From assembly GCA_964593555.1 (NCBI GenBank), contig CAZQIC010000111.1, positions 1-16,464 of the forward strand: DNA of 16,464 nucleotides, in the 5' to 3' direction. Source of the stretch: CAZQIC01 sp964593555. Its GTDB lineage: Bacteria > Bacteroidota > Bacteroidia > JAFLBG01. Under the pieces are notes generated by a model. The model saw nothing but the letters and a program-made list of their open reading frames with translations. It searched no databases and was not told the DNA's origin. Below, piece after piece: positions 1 through 7,163 of the stretch. How positions within the stretch are numbered: the stretch's first letter is position 1; every line of letters starts with the position of its first letter. The translations under genes were made by a program, and so were the position numbers.

Positions 1-42
1 AGATACGATTTTATTAGATTGTTTTTAACATTCTATTTTTAG

Positions 43-828
43 AACTCCCCTATACTATATTTCGCGGCAACTACAGGATTGGCTGAAGGGTTGGAATTAT
101 GGAAAAGTGATGGAACCACCGCAGGTACTTCATTGGTAAAAGACATTTATACAGGAGCCTACAACGCAAGTCCGGCTAACCTTTTAGCTGTAAATGGCAC
201 TCTTTATTTCAGTGCAACAGATGGTACCAACGGGAGAGAATTATGGAAGAGCGATGGGACGGCAGCAGGAACAGTAATTGTAAAAGATATTTATACGGGT
301 ACACTTAGCGCAATAGCAGCAGCACCGCCTTCTAACTACTATTTTACAAATATAAACGACACTGTATTTTTTGGAGCAACCGACGGAACCAGCGGACAAG
401 AATTATGGAAAACTGATGGAACTTCCGCAGGTACCGTAATGGTGGGCGATATAAATCCGGGCGCCGGTGATTCAAAACCATTGTGGTTTACCAAAATCAA
501 CAACACTATATATTTTTCCGCAGAATCAACCACATCAGACGCAGAGCTATGGAAATATGATGGAACTACGGGAACTTCCGGTATTTATTCATTAATAAAT
601 AATCATGGATTCTCCATTTTTCCAAACCCAACTACAGGCAGGTTTACTGTTAAACAAAACAACCTTCAAGGGCCAATGAATATAGAAATATTCAATGTGA
701 TTGGGGAACAAATTTTAGTAAAGCAAAATGTAAACGAAATTGATCTTTCTAATTCTCCGAAAGGAATCTATTTTGTAAAAATGTATAACGGAACAAAAGT
801 ATATACGAGTAAAATTACAGTTCAGTAA
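43..828 (+). CDS. ELWKSDGT-repeat T9SS type A sorted protein, 5' end missing
   Basis: This is the C-terminal part of a secreted, probably cell-surface protein. Four units of the ELWKSDGT...AGT type, each with a beta-strand of the LYF(S/A)ATDGT kind, recur about every 50 residues; such units are common in Bacteroidota surface proteins and probably build a beta-propeller. From about nucleotide 604 to the stop lies a type A T9SS sorting domain: FPNPTTGRF near its start, GIYFVK near the end, and the terminal KITVQ. The reading frame is open only from 43. The repeat pattern (LYFAAT) is already recognisable at 55-72, ahead of the first possible start (TTG at 79), and an in-frame TAG sits at 40-42. 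There is no signal peptide, so the real N-terminus is absent, either because the assembly breaks here or because the gene is broken. Binding target unknown. Confidence 0.8.
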   Translation, partial: NSPILYFAATTGLAEGLELWKSDGTTAGTSLVKDIYTGAYNASPANLLAVNGTLYFSATDGTNGRELWKSDGTAAGTVIVKDIYTGTLSAIAAAPPSNYYFTNINDTVFFGATDGTSGQELWKTDGTSAGTVMVGDINPGAGDSKPLWFTKINNTIYFSAESTTSDAELWKYDGTTGTSGIYSLINNHGFSIFPNPTTGRFTVKQNNLQGPMNIEIFNVIGEQILVKQNVNEIDLSNSPKGIYFVKMYNGTKVYTSKITVQ

Positions 829-845
829 AATTTGTTAGAGCATTG

Positions 846-880
846 AGCCCCTGTAGCAGAAATGTTACAGGGGCTTTGCT
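846..880 (+). terminator. Rho-independent terminator after the ELWKSDGT-repeat gene
   Basis: A stem of 13 pairs (846-858 with 863-875, one G-U pair) closed by a GAAA tetraloop is followed by TTTGCTTT. The GC-rich part is GCCCCTGTA/TACAGGGGC. It starts 18 bases after the stop codon at 828. On the opposite strand there is no comparable T-run, so it mainly serves the + strand gene, although the convergent gene ends only about 55 bases away. Confidence 0.85.
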
Positions 881-930
881 TTAACTCGCCTTTTCGCTTT
901 TCACATAGAGTTTCGGCCAATAGCCAACGA

Positions 931-2370
931 TCATTTTTTTCTTTTGTAAAGATCGTACTTGAGAGTCGCCAATTCAATTTTATCATACTGCTTTAATATA
1001 CTATCCTGGTTCATCCCTTTTTCTACCAGGTAATACTCATGCGAATTTGCAGGAACATCATCAAGACTTATATAAAAATACCTACTGTAATATGCATGCA
1101 GCGACCATGTTGTACGCATTTCAGGTGCAATACCAATAATGGCTCCTTCTTTAATTATTGGACCTGTTTGATAAATATCATTGAGCATTTCTTTATCCCG
1201 TTTTGGACCATTCTGCAGATCCCAGCATGTAAAAACAAAAGTGCATATCAAAACAATTACCATTGCAATAGCAAACGCTGATATTTTTTTTGCAAGCTGG
1301 ATCTTAGCATATACCTCAGCATATCCATTTGCCAGGATCATTGCTAGAGCAATTGCATAATAAGGAAGAGTAGTTACCAGGTAAAAACCACGTTGTTCAT
1401 AGGTTATTAATAGTGGTAGTGTCCCCGACAAACCTACAAGCAGGAAAAAAATTATTTGCTTCCTGTTATTCACATCAGTTTTATAATTAAGCTTAAACCT
1501 TTTAAAACATAACAGGGAAATAACAATAATTGCTATTGCCGGAATAAGCTGCGAAACAAGTTCTATTAATAATTGAAAGCGACTACCCGAATGAGAATCG
1601 AAATGAGCGAACGTTCCGACCAAACGATTATTAAAATACATCACATAACTTTCGTATACGGTATCATTCAATAAGATCAATGCATAAAAAACTGCAACGA
1701 CCAGAATTATAAAACCGCTATACAAAAACATTTTTTTAAATGAGATTGTTCTGAAAACTAACCAATAAATAAATACTGCAGCTAACGGAAACAAACCCTG
1801 CATACCTTTACACAAGCTAGCCATGATCAAAGCAGAGCCGGCTATAAATAAATTGAGATAAATATGTTTGCTTTCCTTGAGGGTTTTTAGAACAAAGAGA
1901 ACGGACACCAGGTCGAAAAGCCCCATGGTAATTTCTTCTACACTATTAGTAAATGCCCAGAAACAAACCGGGATCGTGATCCAAAACAAAACTGGCAGCC
2001 AGCTTGTTGCTTTATAGATAGAATCGTTAGCAGAAATTAATTTCCAAAGTTTTACAATTAATAAAATGTGCAGTACTGCAATTAGTAAATTGTAAATTCG
2101 CTCCACATACATACTATTGCCAAGCAATTTAAAAAACAAGGCCTCAATACCATACAACAATGGCGGCTGTTCGTGATAAACACTCATAAATGTTTTACTG
2201 AAGTGCGGGTGCCAGAATGTTCCCAAGCCATTCGCCAGATTTTTCCCTACACATACATAGATCATTCCATCCATGAACATCCCGTCTTTAAACAGATCGC
2301 GGATCAGTAAAACAAATAGACAGGAAAGAACAAGGAGCCAGAAACTATATTTTTTTACCAGATACTTCAT
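931..2370 (-). CDS. Membrane glycosyltransferase, GT39/ArnT-like (GT-C fold)
   Basis: A 479-residue polytopic membrane protein with roughly ten or more hydrophobic segments. The arrangement fits the GT-C class (PMT/ArnT-like, GT39), which transfers a sugar from a polyprenyl-phosphate carrier to lipid or protein on the outer face of the inner membrane. After the first membrane segment comes an acidic motif, FMDGMIY, with Asp34 in the position of the DE/ED motif of these enzymes, then the family-typical (H)xxPPLLY at about residues 66-73. A short soluble tail follows the last membrane segment. The usual second acidic residue next to Asp34 is Gly, so this is a divergent member and the catalytic assignment is less certain. 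Starts at ATG 2370. Substrate cannot be told from sequence; modification of surface glycolipid or secreted proteins is only an inference from the neighbouring T9SS cargo genes. Confidence 0.75.
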   Translation of the reverse strand: MKYLVKKYSFWLLVLSCLFVLLIRDLFKDGMFMDGMIYVCVGKNLANGLGTFWHPHFSKTFMSVYHEQPPLLYGIEALFFKLLGNSMYVERIYNLLIAVLHILLIVKLWKLISANDSIYKATSWLPVLFWITIPVCFWAFTNSVEEITMGLFDLVSVLFVLKTLKESKHIYLNLFIAGSALIMASLCKGMQGLFPLAAVFIYWLVFRTISFKKMFLYSGFIILVVAVFYALILLNDTVYESYVMYFNNRLVGTFAHFDSHSGSRFQLLIELVSQLIPAIAIIVISLLCFKRFKLNYKTDVNNRKQIIFFLLVGLSGTLPLLITYEQRGFYLVTTLPYYAIALAMILANGYAEVYAKIQLAKKISAFAIAMVIVLICTFVFTCWDLQNGPKRDKEMLNDIYQTGPIIKEGAIIGIAPEMRTTWSLHAYYSRYFYISLDDVPANSHEYYLVEKGMNQDSILKQYDKIELATLKYDLYKRKK

Positions 2371-2408
2371 TATCTCATCATGTTTAATATTCCCTACAGT
2401 AAAAATAG

Positions 2409-2437
2409 GAAAACTAAAATAAAAAAGTTAAGACAAA
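2409..2437 (-). promoter_or_regulatory. Possible Bacteroidota promoter for the glycosyltransferase
   Basis: On the minus strand TTTG (2434-2437) and TAGTTTTC (2409-2416) are separated by 17 bases. This resembles the Bacteroidota -33 TTTG and -7 TAnnTTTG elements with one mismatch in the -7. It lies 39 bases ahead of the ATG at 2370. The region is very AT-rich, so a chance match is possible. Confidence 0.35.
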
Positions 2438-2492
2438 ATTTTTGATAAAATTTCAAATGTTGAAAATGCTTTATATGGAAATTACAAAACAA

Positions 2493-2518
2493 ATCCTGAC
2501 AAGTGTAAAAGTCAGGGT
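2493..2518. promoter_or_regulatory. Inverted repeat between divergent genes
   Basis: ATCCTGAC (2493-2500) and GTCAGGGT (2511-2518) pair over eight positions, one of them G-U, around a 10-base spacer. It sits in the 211-base gap between the glycosyltransferase and the WG-repeat gene, about 50 bases upstream of the latter's -7 element. It could be an operator for either gene or a short hairpin. No T-run follows, so it is not a terminator. Confidence 0.3.
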
Positions 2519-2566
2519 GCGACTGGAGTAAAATAAAAAAACTCATACTATCACGCAAAGGTTTCA

Positions 2567-2574
2567 TAAATTTG
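2567..2574 (+). promoter_or_regulatory. -7 element TAAATTTG of the WG-repeat gene
   Basis: An exact match to the Bacteroidota -7 consensus TAnnTTTG ends only 7 bases before the ATG at 2582, which places transcription initiation at or next to the start codon. No clear TTG/TTTG is present 17-23 bases further upstream. If used, the mRNA would be leaderless or nearly so. Confidence 0.45.
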
Positions 2575-2581
2575 AAACGCA

Positions 2582-3802
2582 ATGAAAAAAACTAAAAATA
2601 ACGTCTCACTATTATTATTTGTTTTATGTTGTATACTCTTAGTGTTCTTCAACTATTATTTTAAACAAAAGGAAGAGCCTTTACCAGTAGTACAAGAATA
2701 TAGATATTCAGACAGCGTAAATTCTTATCCAAGAATTACGCCTCAAGATTCAGCATATGATAATTACAAAACCAGCTTGAATAAATATTTAAAAATGGCT
2801 GGCTTATTAATCCAGTACCCTTATAAAGAAGGTTTAGCCAGAATTCACAAGCGTAATTTTTATGGCTTTGTTGATACCAATGAAAATGTTGCAATACCCA
2901 TAACGTATGATTATGCATTAGATTTCTCTGAGGGATTGTGCTTAGTTGGCAAAGACTTAAAATACGGATACTTAAATAAAAAGGGAGAAGTGATCATTCC
3001 AATGATTTACGACGCGGCCAAAAGTTTCTCCGAAGGTTTAGCTGCAGTTAACAAAGATGACAAATGGTATTATATAAATAAGTCGGGGAATGCTGTTACT
3101 TCAATTAATTATAATGCAACCATTAGTTTTTCTGAGGGCTTGGCTGCAGTTAAAGAAAAAGATTTGTGGGGCTATGTTGATGCAACCGGTAAAAAAATTA
3201 TTCCGCCTGCTTATATTGAGGTTGGTAATTTTCGTGAGGGATTAGCACCAGTTCAAAAAAGTTATAAATGGGGATATATTAATAAAAAAGGCGAAATAGT
3301 CATTCCGATTATTTATGATGATGCAAAGCTTTTTTATAATGGATTAGCCAGAGTTAAAAAGGCTCTCAAAACCGGAGAGAAATATGGATATATAAACAAA
3401 ACCGGAGAAGTAGTCATTCCTATTATTTATGATGAAGCAGAGAATTTTGAAGAGGAGCTCGTTAAAGTTGAAAAGAAAGGAAAATTTGGATATATCAACA
3501 AAAGTGGCGAAGCAATTATTCCAATTGTTTATGACCAGATTAACGATTTTTCAGAGGGCCTGGCTGTAGTTAAAAAATCTGAAAAATGGGGATATATCAA
3601 CAAATCGGGGGAAAAAATTATCCCCCTCACTTACGATCATGCTAACAATTTTTCAGAAGGGCTAGCCTTGGTTATAAATGGACACAAAGGTGGATATATT
3701 GACAAAACCGGCAAAGAAATTATTTCCGATGACAGTATAAAAAATTCTTATCGTAAACAGATTCGTGACTTGAAAGACTTTACACGTGAAATTAGCAATT
3801 AA
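2582..3802 (+). CDS. Membrane-anchored WG-repeat protein
   Basis: 406 residues. The N-terminus has the basic stretch MKKTKNN followed by a hydrophobic segment of about 20 residues (8-28). The LCC inside it does not fit a lipobox, so it is more likely an uncleaved anchor than a lipoprotein signal. From about residue 95 to 382 there are eight full WG (KWG) repeats and a partial one, period about 34 residues, pattern GYINKxGExIIPxxYDxAxxFSEGLAxVKK. Unit 5 carries a 4-residue insertion and unit 3 has YY in place of GY. Half a unit precedes the first full one. WG repeats form beta-rich binding scaffolds with no known catalytic activity, and no second domain is present, so the role is unknown. The repeat part is expected outside the inner membrane. 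The stop codon overlaps that of the convergent neighbour. Confidence 0.85.
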   Translation: MKKTKNNVSLLLFVLCCILLVFFNYYFKQKEEPLPVVQEYRYSDSVNSYPRITPQDSAYDNYKTSLNKYLKMAGLLIQYPYKEGLARIHKRNFYGFVDTNENVAIPITYDYALDFSEGLCLVGKDLKYGYLNKKGEVIIPMIYDAAKSFSEGLAAVNKDDKWYYINKSGNAVTSINYNATISFSEGLAAVKEKDLWGYVDATGKKIIPPAYIEVGNFREGLAPVQKSYKWGYINKKGEIVIPIIYDDAKLFYNGLARVKKALKTGEKYGYINKTGEVVIPIIYDEAENFEEELVKVEKKGKFGYINKSGEAIIPIVYDQINDFSEGLAVVKKSEKWGYINKSGEKIIPLTYDHANNFSEGLALVINGHKGGYIDKTGKEIISDDSIKNSYRKQIRDLKDFTREISN

Positions 3803-6195
3803 TCTATAATCAACTTACGAACTTCATTATTCACCCTTACAAAATAAATGCCAGCAGTAGGTTCGTTTAAATTTATATCCAACTGCTCATTATTTCCTGC
3901 GGAGTTATAAACTACTTCTCCCAATGAATTAAATATTGTAACAGCATTTATTTGCTCTGAGGATCGTATTGTTATTTGGCCTGAAGAAGGATTTGGATAC
4001 ATTGTAAATTCCTGAGAATTGTTTTTGCTTTCTGCAATTCCAGTACAATTCAAAACATACACAGAATCCCTTGGCGATAGATTTGTACAGCCATTGATAT
4101 CAGTATAACTATAGGTAATGATATTCCATCCAACAGAAGCAGATGAAGGATCAAATAAATTTCCAGTTACTGCGGTTCCGCTAAACACACCACCTATAGG
4201 GCTACCACTCAAAGAAAAACTTCCTGCACTAGCACATAACGTATCATTATTAGCCGGACTAATTGAAAAAGTGATCGCCGGCAAACTAAATACATTCATT
4301 TCAACACTGGCAGTATCAGAGCCGCATCCGTTCTTTACTATCAGCTCATATGTTATATGAGCTGTGGGATAAACAACTATATTACTAGTTGTTGCAGCCG
4401 TACTCCATAAATATGTTACAATATCACTTCCACCGGAAGTAAGCATCACTGAAGTACCCATACAAACAGTATCACCCGCACTTGCAGTAACCACAGGAAC
4501 ATTATTATGGACAAACATTAAATACGAAGTTGTATCAATGCAGCCATTAACATCTGTTCCAATAACCGAATAGGTAGCAGTTGTTGCCGGCATTACTTTT
4601 AATGTATCCTCCTGTGCTCCTCCCTCCCAAACATACATTGCACCACCCGATGCACGCAATATCGTTGAATCACCTGTACACAGTGCAAACCGATCTGCAG
4701 TAATATTCACAAGCGGAACAATTACAAAAACAAATTCAGTATATGGTTCGGAACAACCTGTTAATGTATCAATACCCCAAACAGTATAAGTTGTTGCCGC
4801 AAGAGGAGAAACCAATAATGTATCCCCCGTTGCCCCGGTACTCCACGAATAGACATCTGTACCTGAAGCACGTATTACAGTAGAAGCCCCATAACAAATA
4901 TCATTATTATCTGTAACCACTGTAAACGAAGGAGTCGTTACTTCTGTTATTCTCAAACCTACAGCAGCAGAATCTTTACAGCCATTTACGTCTGTCTTCA
5001 TTTGATTATAAACACCGGATCCTGAAACAGTGAATGTATTTAATGTTGCGCCGGGAATTTCAATTCCATTCTCATACCATTGTGATCCAATTCCACCCAA
5101 TTCTCCTGTGAGAACAACATAACTCCCCTGGCAGACAAATGTATCACCGGATAACGCTACTACAGGGAGTGGTTTTATAGTGACAAAAAAATCTACAGCA
5201 GCCGTATCAACGTCACCATGTACATTTATCCAACAATTATATCTTCCGGTTAATGCCGGCAAATACATTTTGTTTGTTGCACCCGGGATATCGGTTCCAT
5301 TATACGTCCATTGATAATTATCACCTATTAAACTTGCATGAACTAAACCAACAGAATCCTTTTCACAAAAAGTTGAGAGCCCCTGAATGCTTGCATGACT
5401 TTGATCAACATACACCCACCCTTTTACATTATTAATTGCGTTGTCATACGATTTACCTGAAGCAGTAATTCTGCCCAACGTATCAGCGATCCAGAAATTA
5501 CCGGAGTCGTAATATCCGCTGATTAAAAATTTTCCATTACCTATATATAACATCGACTGCGGATAAAAAGGATTGACCGCACTTAACACCCCATTTGTAT
5601 CATACCCTGCAAGCGATACCGCATTGGTTACCGGATTTATTTTATATAAACTATCTCCTGCCCAGCTATACAATTTTTGATTACTGTTACAATAACCAAT
5701 AGCTGCACCCTGTCCCTGGTAATTTAAAATCCCGACCAACGTTAAAGCTGCATTAGAAGTATTGATCGTATATAAAGCCTGAGGCGTAAAAGACCCTTCA
5801 TCTGTAACACCCCACAATTTATTATTGGCAAAGCTTAAACCAGAGATCCTTTCTGTAAGACTTCCGCTTAAAAGCGTATCAATGACAATGACCGTCCCTG
5901 TATTGATGTCAATTTTTCCCAGTAAACTTAGGCTTGCACCGTTGTTATATGTAAATACAGAATAATAATTATTAGCGTTATCCCTTGTTAAACCATAGGC
6001 ATCCTCAAATGTTTCGCCCAAAGTTCCTTCAAGATGCAATTGAGCTAAAACATTAAAGTTAGCAGTATCAAGCACATAAAGTGTAGGATCAAAATCGGAG
6101 CCGGTTGTGATTACATTGGACTGAGCAAAAATGCCTCCTGCGGCAAAACAAAGACACAACTTTATGAGAATAAATTTCTTCATCTTATGCTTCAT
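3799..6195 (-). CDS. Secreted propeller-like/Ig-like protein with T9SS type A sorting domain
   Basis: 798 residues. The signal peptide spans residues 1-25 (MKHKMKKF, then a hydrophobic core ending in IFAQ). The start may be the ATG at 6195 or the in-frame ATG at 6183; both leave a good signal peptide. Residues about 30-255 are propeller-like, with LYVLDT-, KIDINTG- and LYKINPVTN-type strands resembling DUF6923/DUF4394-like domains. Then follow about six Ig-like/PKD-like modules of 70-80 residues, each with a Cys near its start (VCQGS, ICYGAS, LCTGDS, VCMGTS) and several with a second near the end in NGC(x)D. The last 76 residues (723-798) are a type A T9SS sorting domain (MYPNPSSG, GIYFVRV, ending in RKLIID). 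It should be exported by Sec, moved across the outer membrane by T9SS and anchored or released. Ligand unknown; there is no catalytic domain. Confidence 0.85.
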   Translation of the reverse strand: MKHKMKKFILIKLCLCFAAGGIFAQSNVITTGSDFDPTLYVLDTANFNVLAQLHLEGTLGETFEDAYGLTRDNANNYYSVFTYNNGASLSLLGKIDINTGTVIVIDTLLSGSLTERISGLSFANNKLWGVTDEGSFTPQALYTINTSNAALTLVGILNYQGQGAAIGYCNSNQKLYSWAGDSLYKINPVTNAVSLAGYDTNGVLSAVNPFYPQSMLYIGNGKFLISGYYDSGNFWIADTLGRITASGKSYDNAINNVKGWVYVDQSHASIQGLSTFCEKDSVGLVHASLIGDNYQWTYNGTDIPGATNKMYLPALTGRYNCWINVHGDVDTAAVDFFVTIKPLPVVALSGDTFVCQGSYVVLTGELGGIGSQWYENGIEIPGATLNTFTVSGSGVYNQMKTDVNGCKDSAAVGLRITEVTTPSFTVVTDNNDICYGASTVIRASGTDVYSWSTGATGDTLLVSPLAATTYTVWGIDTLTGCSEPYTEFVFVIVPLVNITADRFALCTGDSTILRASGGAMYVWEGGAQEDTLKVMPATTATYSVIGTDVNGCIDTTSYLMFVHNNVPVVTASAGDTVCMGTSVMLTSGGSDIVTYLWSTAATTSNIVVYPTAHITYELIVKNGCGSDTASVEMNVFSLPAITFSISPANNDTLCASAGSFSLSGSPIGGVFSGTAVTGNLFDPSSASVGWNIITYSYTDINGCTNLSPRDSVYVLNCTGIAESKNNSQEFTMYPNPSSGQITIRSSEQINAVTIFNSLGEVVYNSAGNNEQLDINLNEPTAGIYFVRVNNEVRKLIID

Positions 6196-6208
6196 AAACA
6201 GAAGCCCG

Positions 6209-6216
6209 CAAAATTA
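6209..6216 (-). promoter_or_regulatory. -7 element TAATTTTG of the T9SS cargo gene
   Basis: An exact TAnnTTTG match on the minus strand, 13 bases before ATG 6195 and 25 before ATG 6183. A TTG lies 15 bases upstream of it, shorter than usual. It sits in the 64-base gap after the desaturase stop, which suggests the cargo gene has its own promoter rather than being cotranscribed. If transcription starts about 6 bases downstream, the ATG at 6183 would have the more normal leader length. Confidence 0.45.
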
Positions 6217-6259
6217 ACCAAGATTAATGAACAAGAGAAGAAATAACAGAAGATTAATA

Positions 6260-7039
6260 CTACACCTTCCTGATGTGGAGAATCCCTAAAAAATCAAAAC
6301 ATCTTACAATAAGATATGTAATATCGAATTCATACCATTTTGAAGAGAACTTTGAGCGCCCGGGATGTTTATGATGATTATTGTGATAACCCTCCCCCAT
6401 CATCAATACATCAATGGGCATAAGGTTAACAGAGGTATTATTTATACTAAAGTTTTTATATCCGAATTTATGTGCGTACCAATTAATGATCATTCCATGC
6501 AAAGGGCCAATAAAAAAATGAATGGGCAATAAAAGATACATCCACCATTGCGTAGCAAACATTATATAAAAAACAATATAAAAAGCCGCCCAGAATAAAC
6601 GCATGGCCCATGAACCGGCGACCTCATCAAACCTGTTCCATGTGGGAATATTTTTTGTGAATTTTTCTTCAATGGGTTCTGCATTATAATAGACAGCAGT
6701 GTATACTTTATATGTTTTCCACATCATATCCACTACCGATCCCGAATGCTGCGGTGAATGCGGATCCTTTTCCGTATCCGCATATTCGTGATGAAGCCTG
6801 TGCAAAATACCATAAGCGCGGGCGCTTAAGTAGGAAGAGCCCTGGCATATCAATGTAAACACATAAAAAAAACGTTCCCAGAATTTATTCATCACAAACA
6901 TATTATGCGCAGCATAACGATGCAGAAAAAAGGTCTGACAAAACAACGACAGGTACCAATGAAGAATAAAAAACCAAAATATGATCATATTACGTATATC
7001 AATCGGAATTAAAGATATAAAATCATTTGATGGGTGCAT
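6260..7039 (-). CDS. Acyl-CoA/acyl-lipid desaturase, membrane di-iron
   Basis: 259 residues. An integral-membrane fatty-acid desaturase that uses a di-iron centre and O2 to introduce a cis double bond, probably at delta-9, into acyl chains, which adjusts membrane fluidity. All three histidine boxes are intact and in order: HRYAAH at 40-45, HRLHH at 80-84 and HNNHH at 219-223, inside the family-typical GEGYHNNHH. Four hydrophobic stretches lie between and around them (about 16-38, 55-70, 145-160 and 165-185). At about 260 residues it is slightly shorter than typical bacterial DesC-type enzymes and has no fused cytochrome b5 or ferredoxin domain, so electrons must come from a separate partner not seen here. 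Start is ATG 7039. It is divergent from the redoxin-PAS-phosphatase gene across a 124-base gap holding a palindrome. Regiospecificity cannot be read from sequence. Confidence 0.9.
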   Translation of the reverse strand: MHPSNDFISLIPIDIRNMIIFWFFILHWYLSLFCQTFFLHRYAAHNMFVMNKFWERFFYVFTLICQGSSYLSARAYGILHRLHHEYADTEKDPHSPQHSGSVVDMMWKTYKVYTAVYYNAEPIEEKFTKNIPTWNRFDEVAGSWAMRLFWAAFYIVFYIMFATQWWMYLLLPIHFFIGPLHGMIINWYAHKFGYKNFSINNTSVNLMPIDVLMMGEGYHNNHHKHPGRSKFSSKWYEFDITYLIVRCFDFLGILHIRKV

Positions 7040-7057
7040 GACAAAATGTATGGTTAT

Positions 7058-7086
7058 TTGTACCCTTCGAGAACCTCAGGGTACAA
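7058..7086. repeat. REP-like palindrome in the divergent intergenic region
   Basis: TTGTACCCT (7058-7066) and AGGGTACAA (7078-7086) are perfect 9-base inverted arms. Inside them GAG (7069-7071) pairs with CTC (7075-7077) around AAC, leaving a two-base TC bulge on the left. The core CCCTTCGAGAACCTCAGGG resembles, from memory, dispersed intergenic palindromes of the CTTCGA..CTCAGG type found in many bacterial genomes. Only one copy is in this window. There is no T-run, so it is not a terminator. Confidence 0.7.
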
Positions 7087-7163
7087 CGAACATAAAAGTA
7101 TAATATGCCGCACACATCATTGGATTGATTTTTCTATATTTACGTATACAATACACAACCGGT

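Noticed and set aside
2597..2665. Lipoprotein signal (LCC) in the WG-repeat protein
   Set aside because: The cysteines lie in the middle of the hydrophobic segment and the residue before them is Leu, not Gly/Ala/Ser. A membrane anchor fits better.
2864..3730. CRISPR-like periodic repeats
   Set aside because: The repeat stays in frame and encodes WG units with varying bases; there are no identical repeats separated by unique spacers.
7125..7163. TTG at 7125 as start of the redoxin-PAS-phosphatase
   Set aside because: TTG 7164 places the basic residues directly before the first membrane segment. A TATATTTA resembling a -7 element lies at 7135-7142, inside the longer version. The choice remains uncertain.
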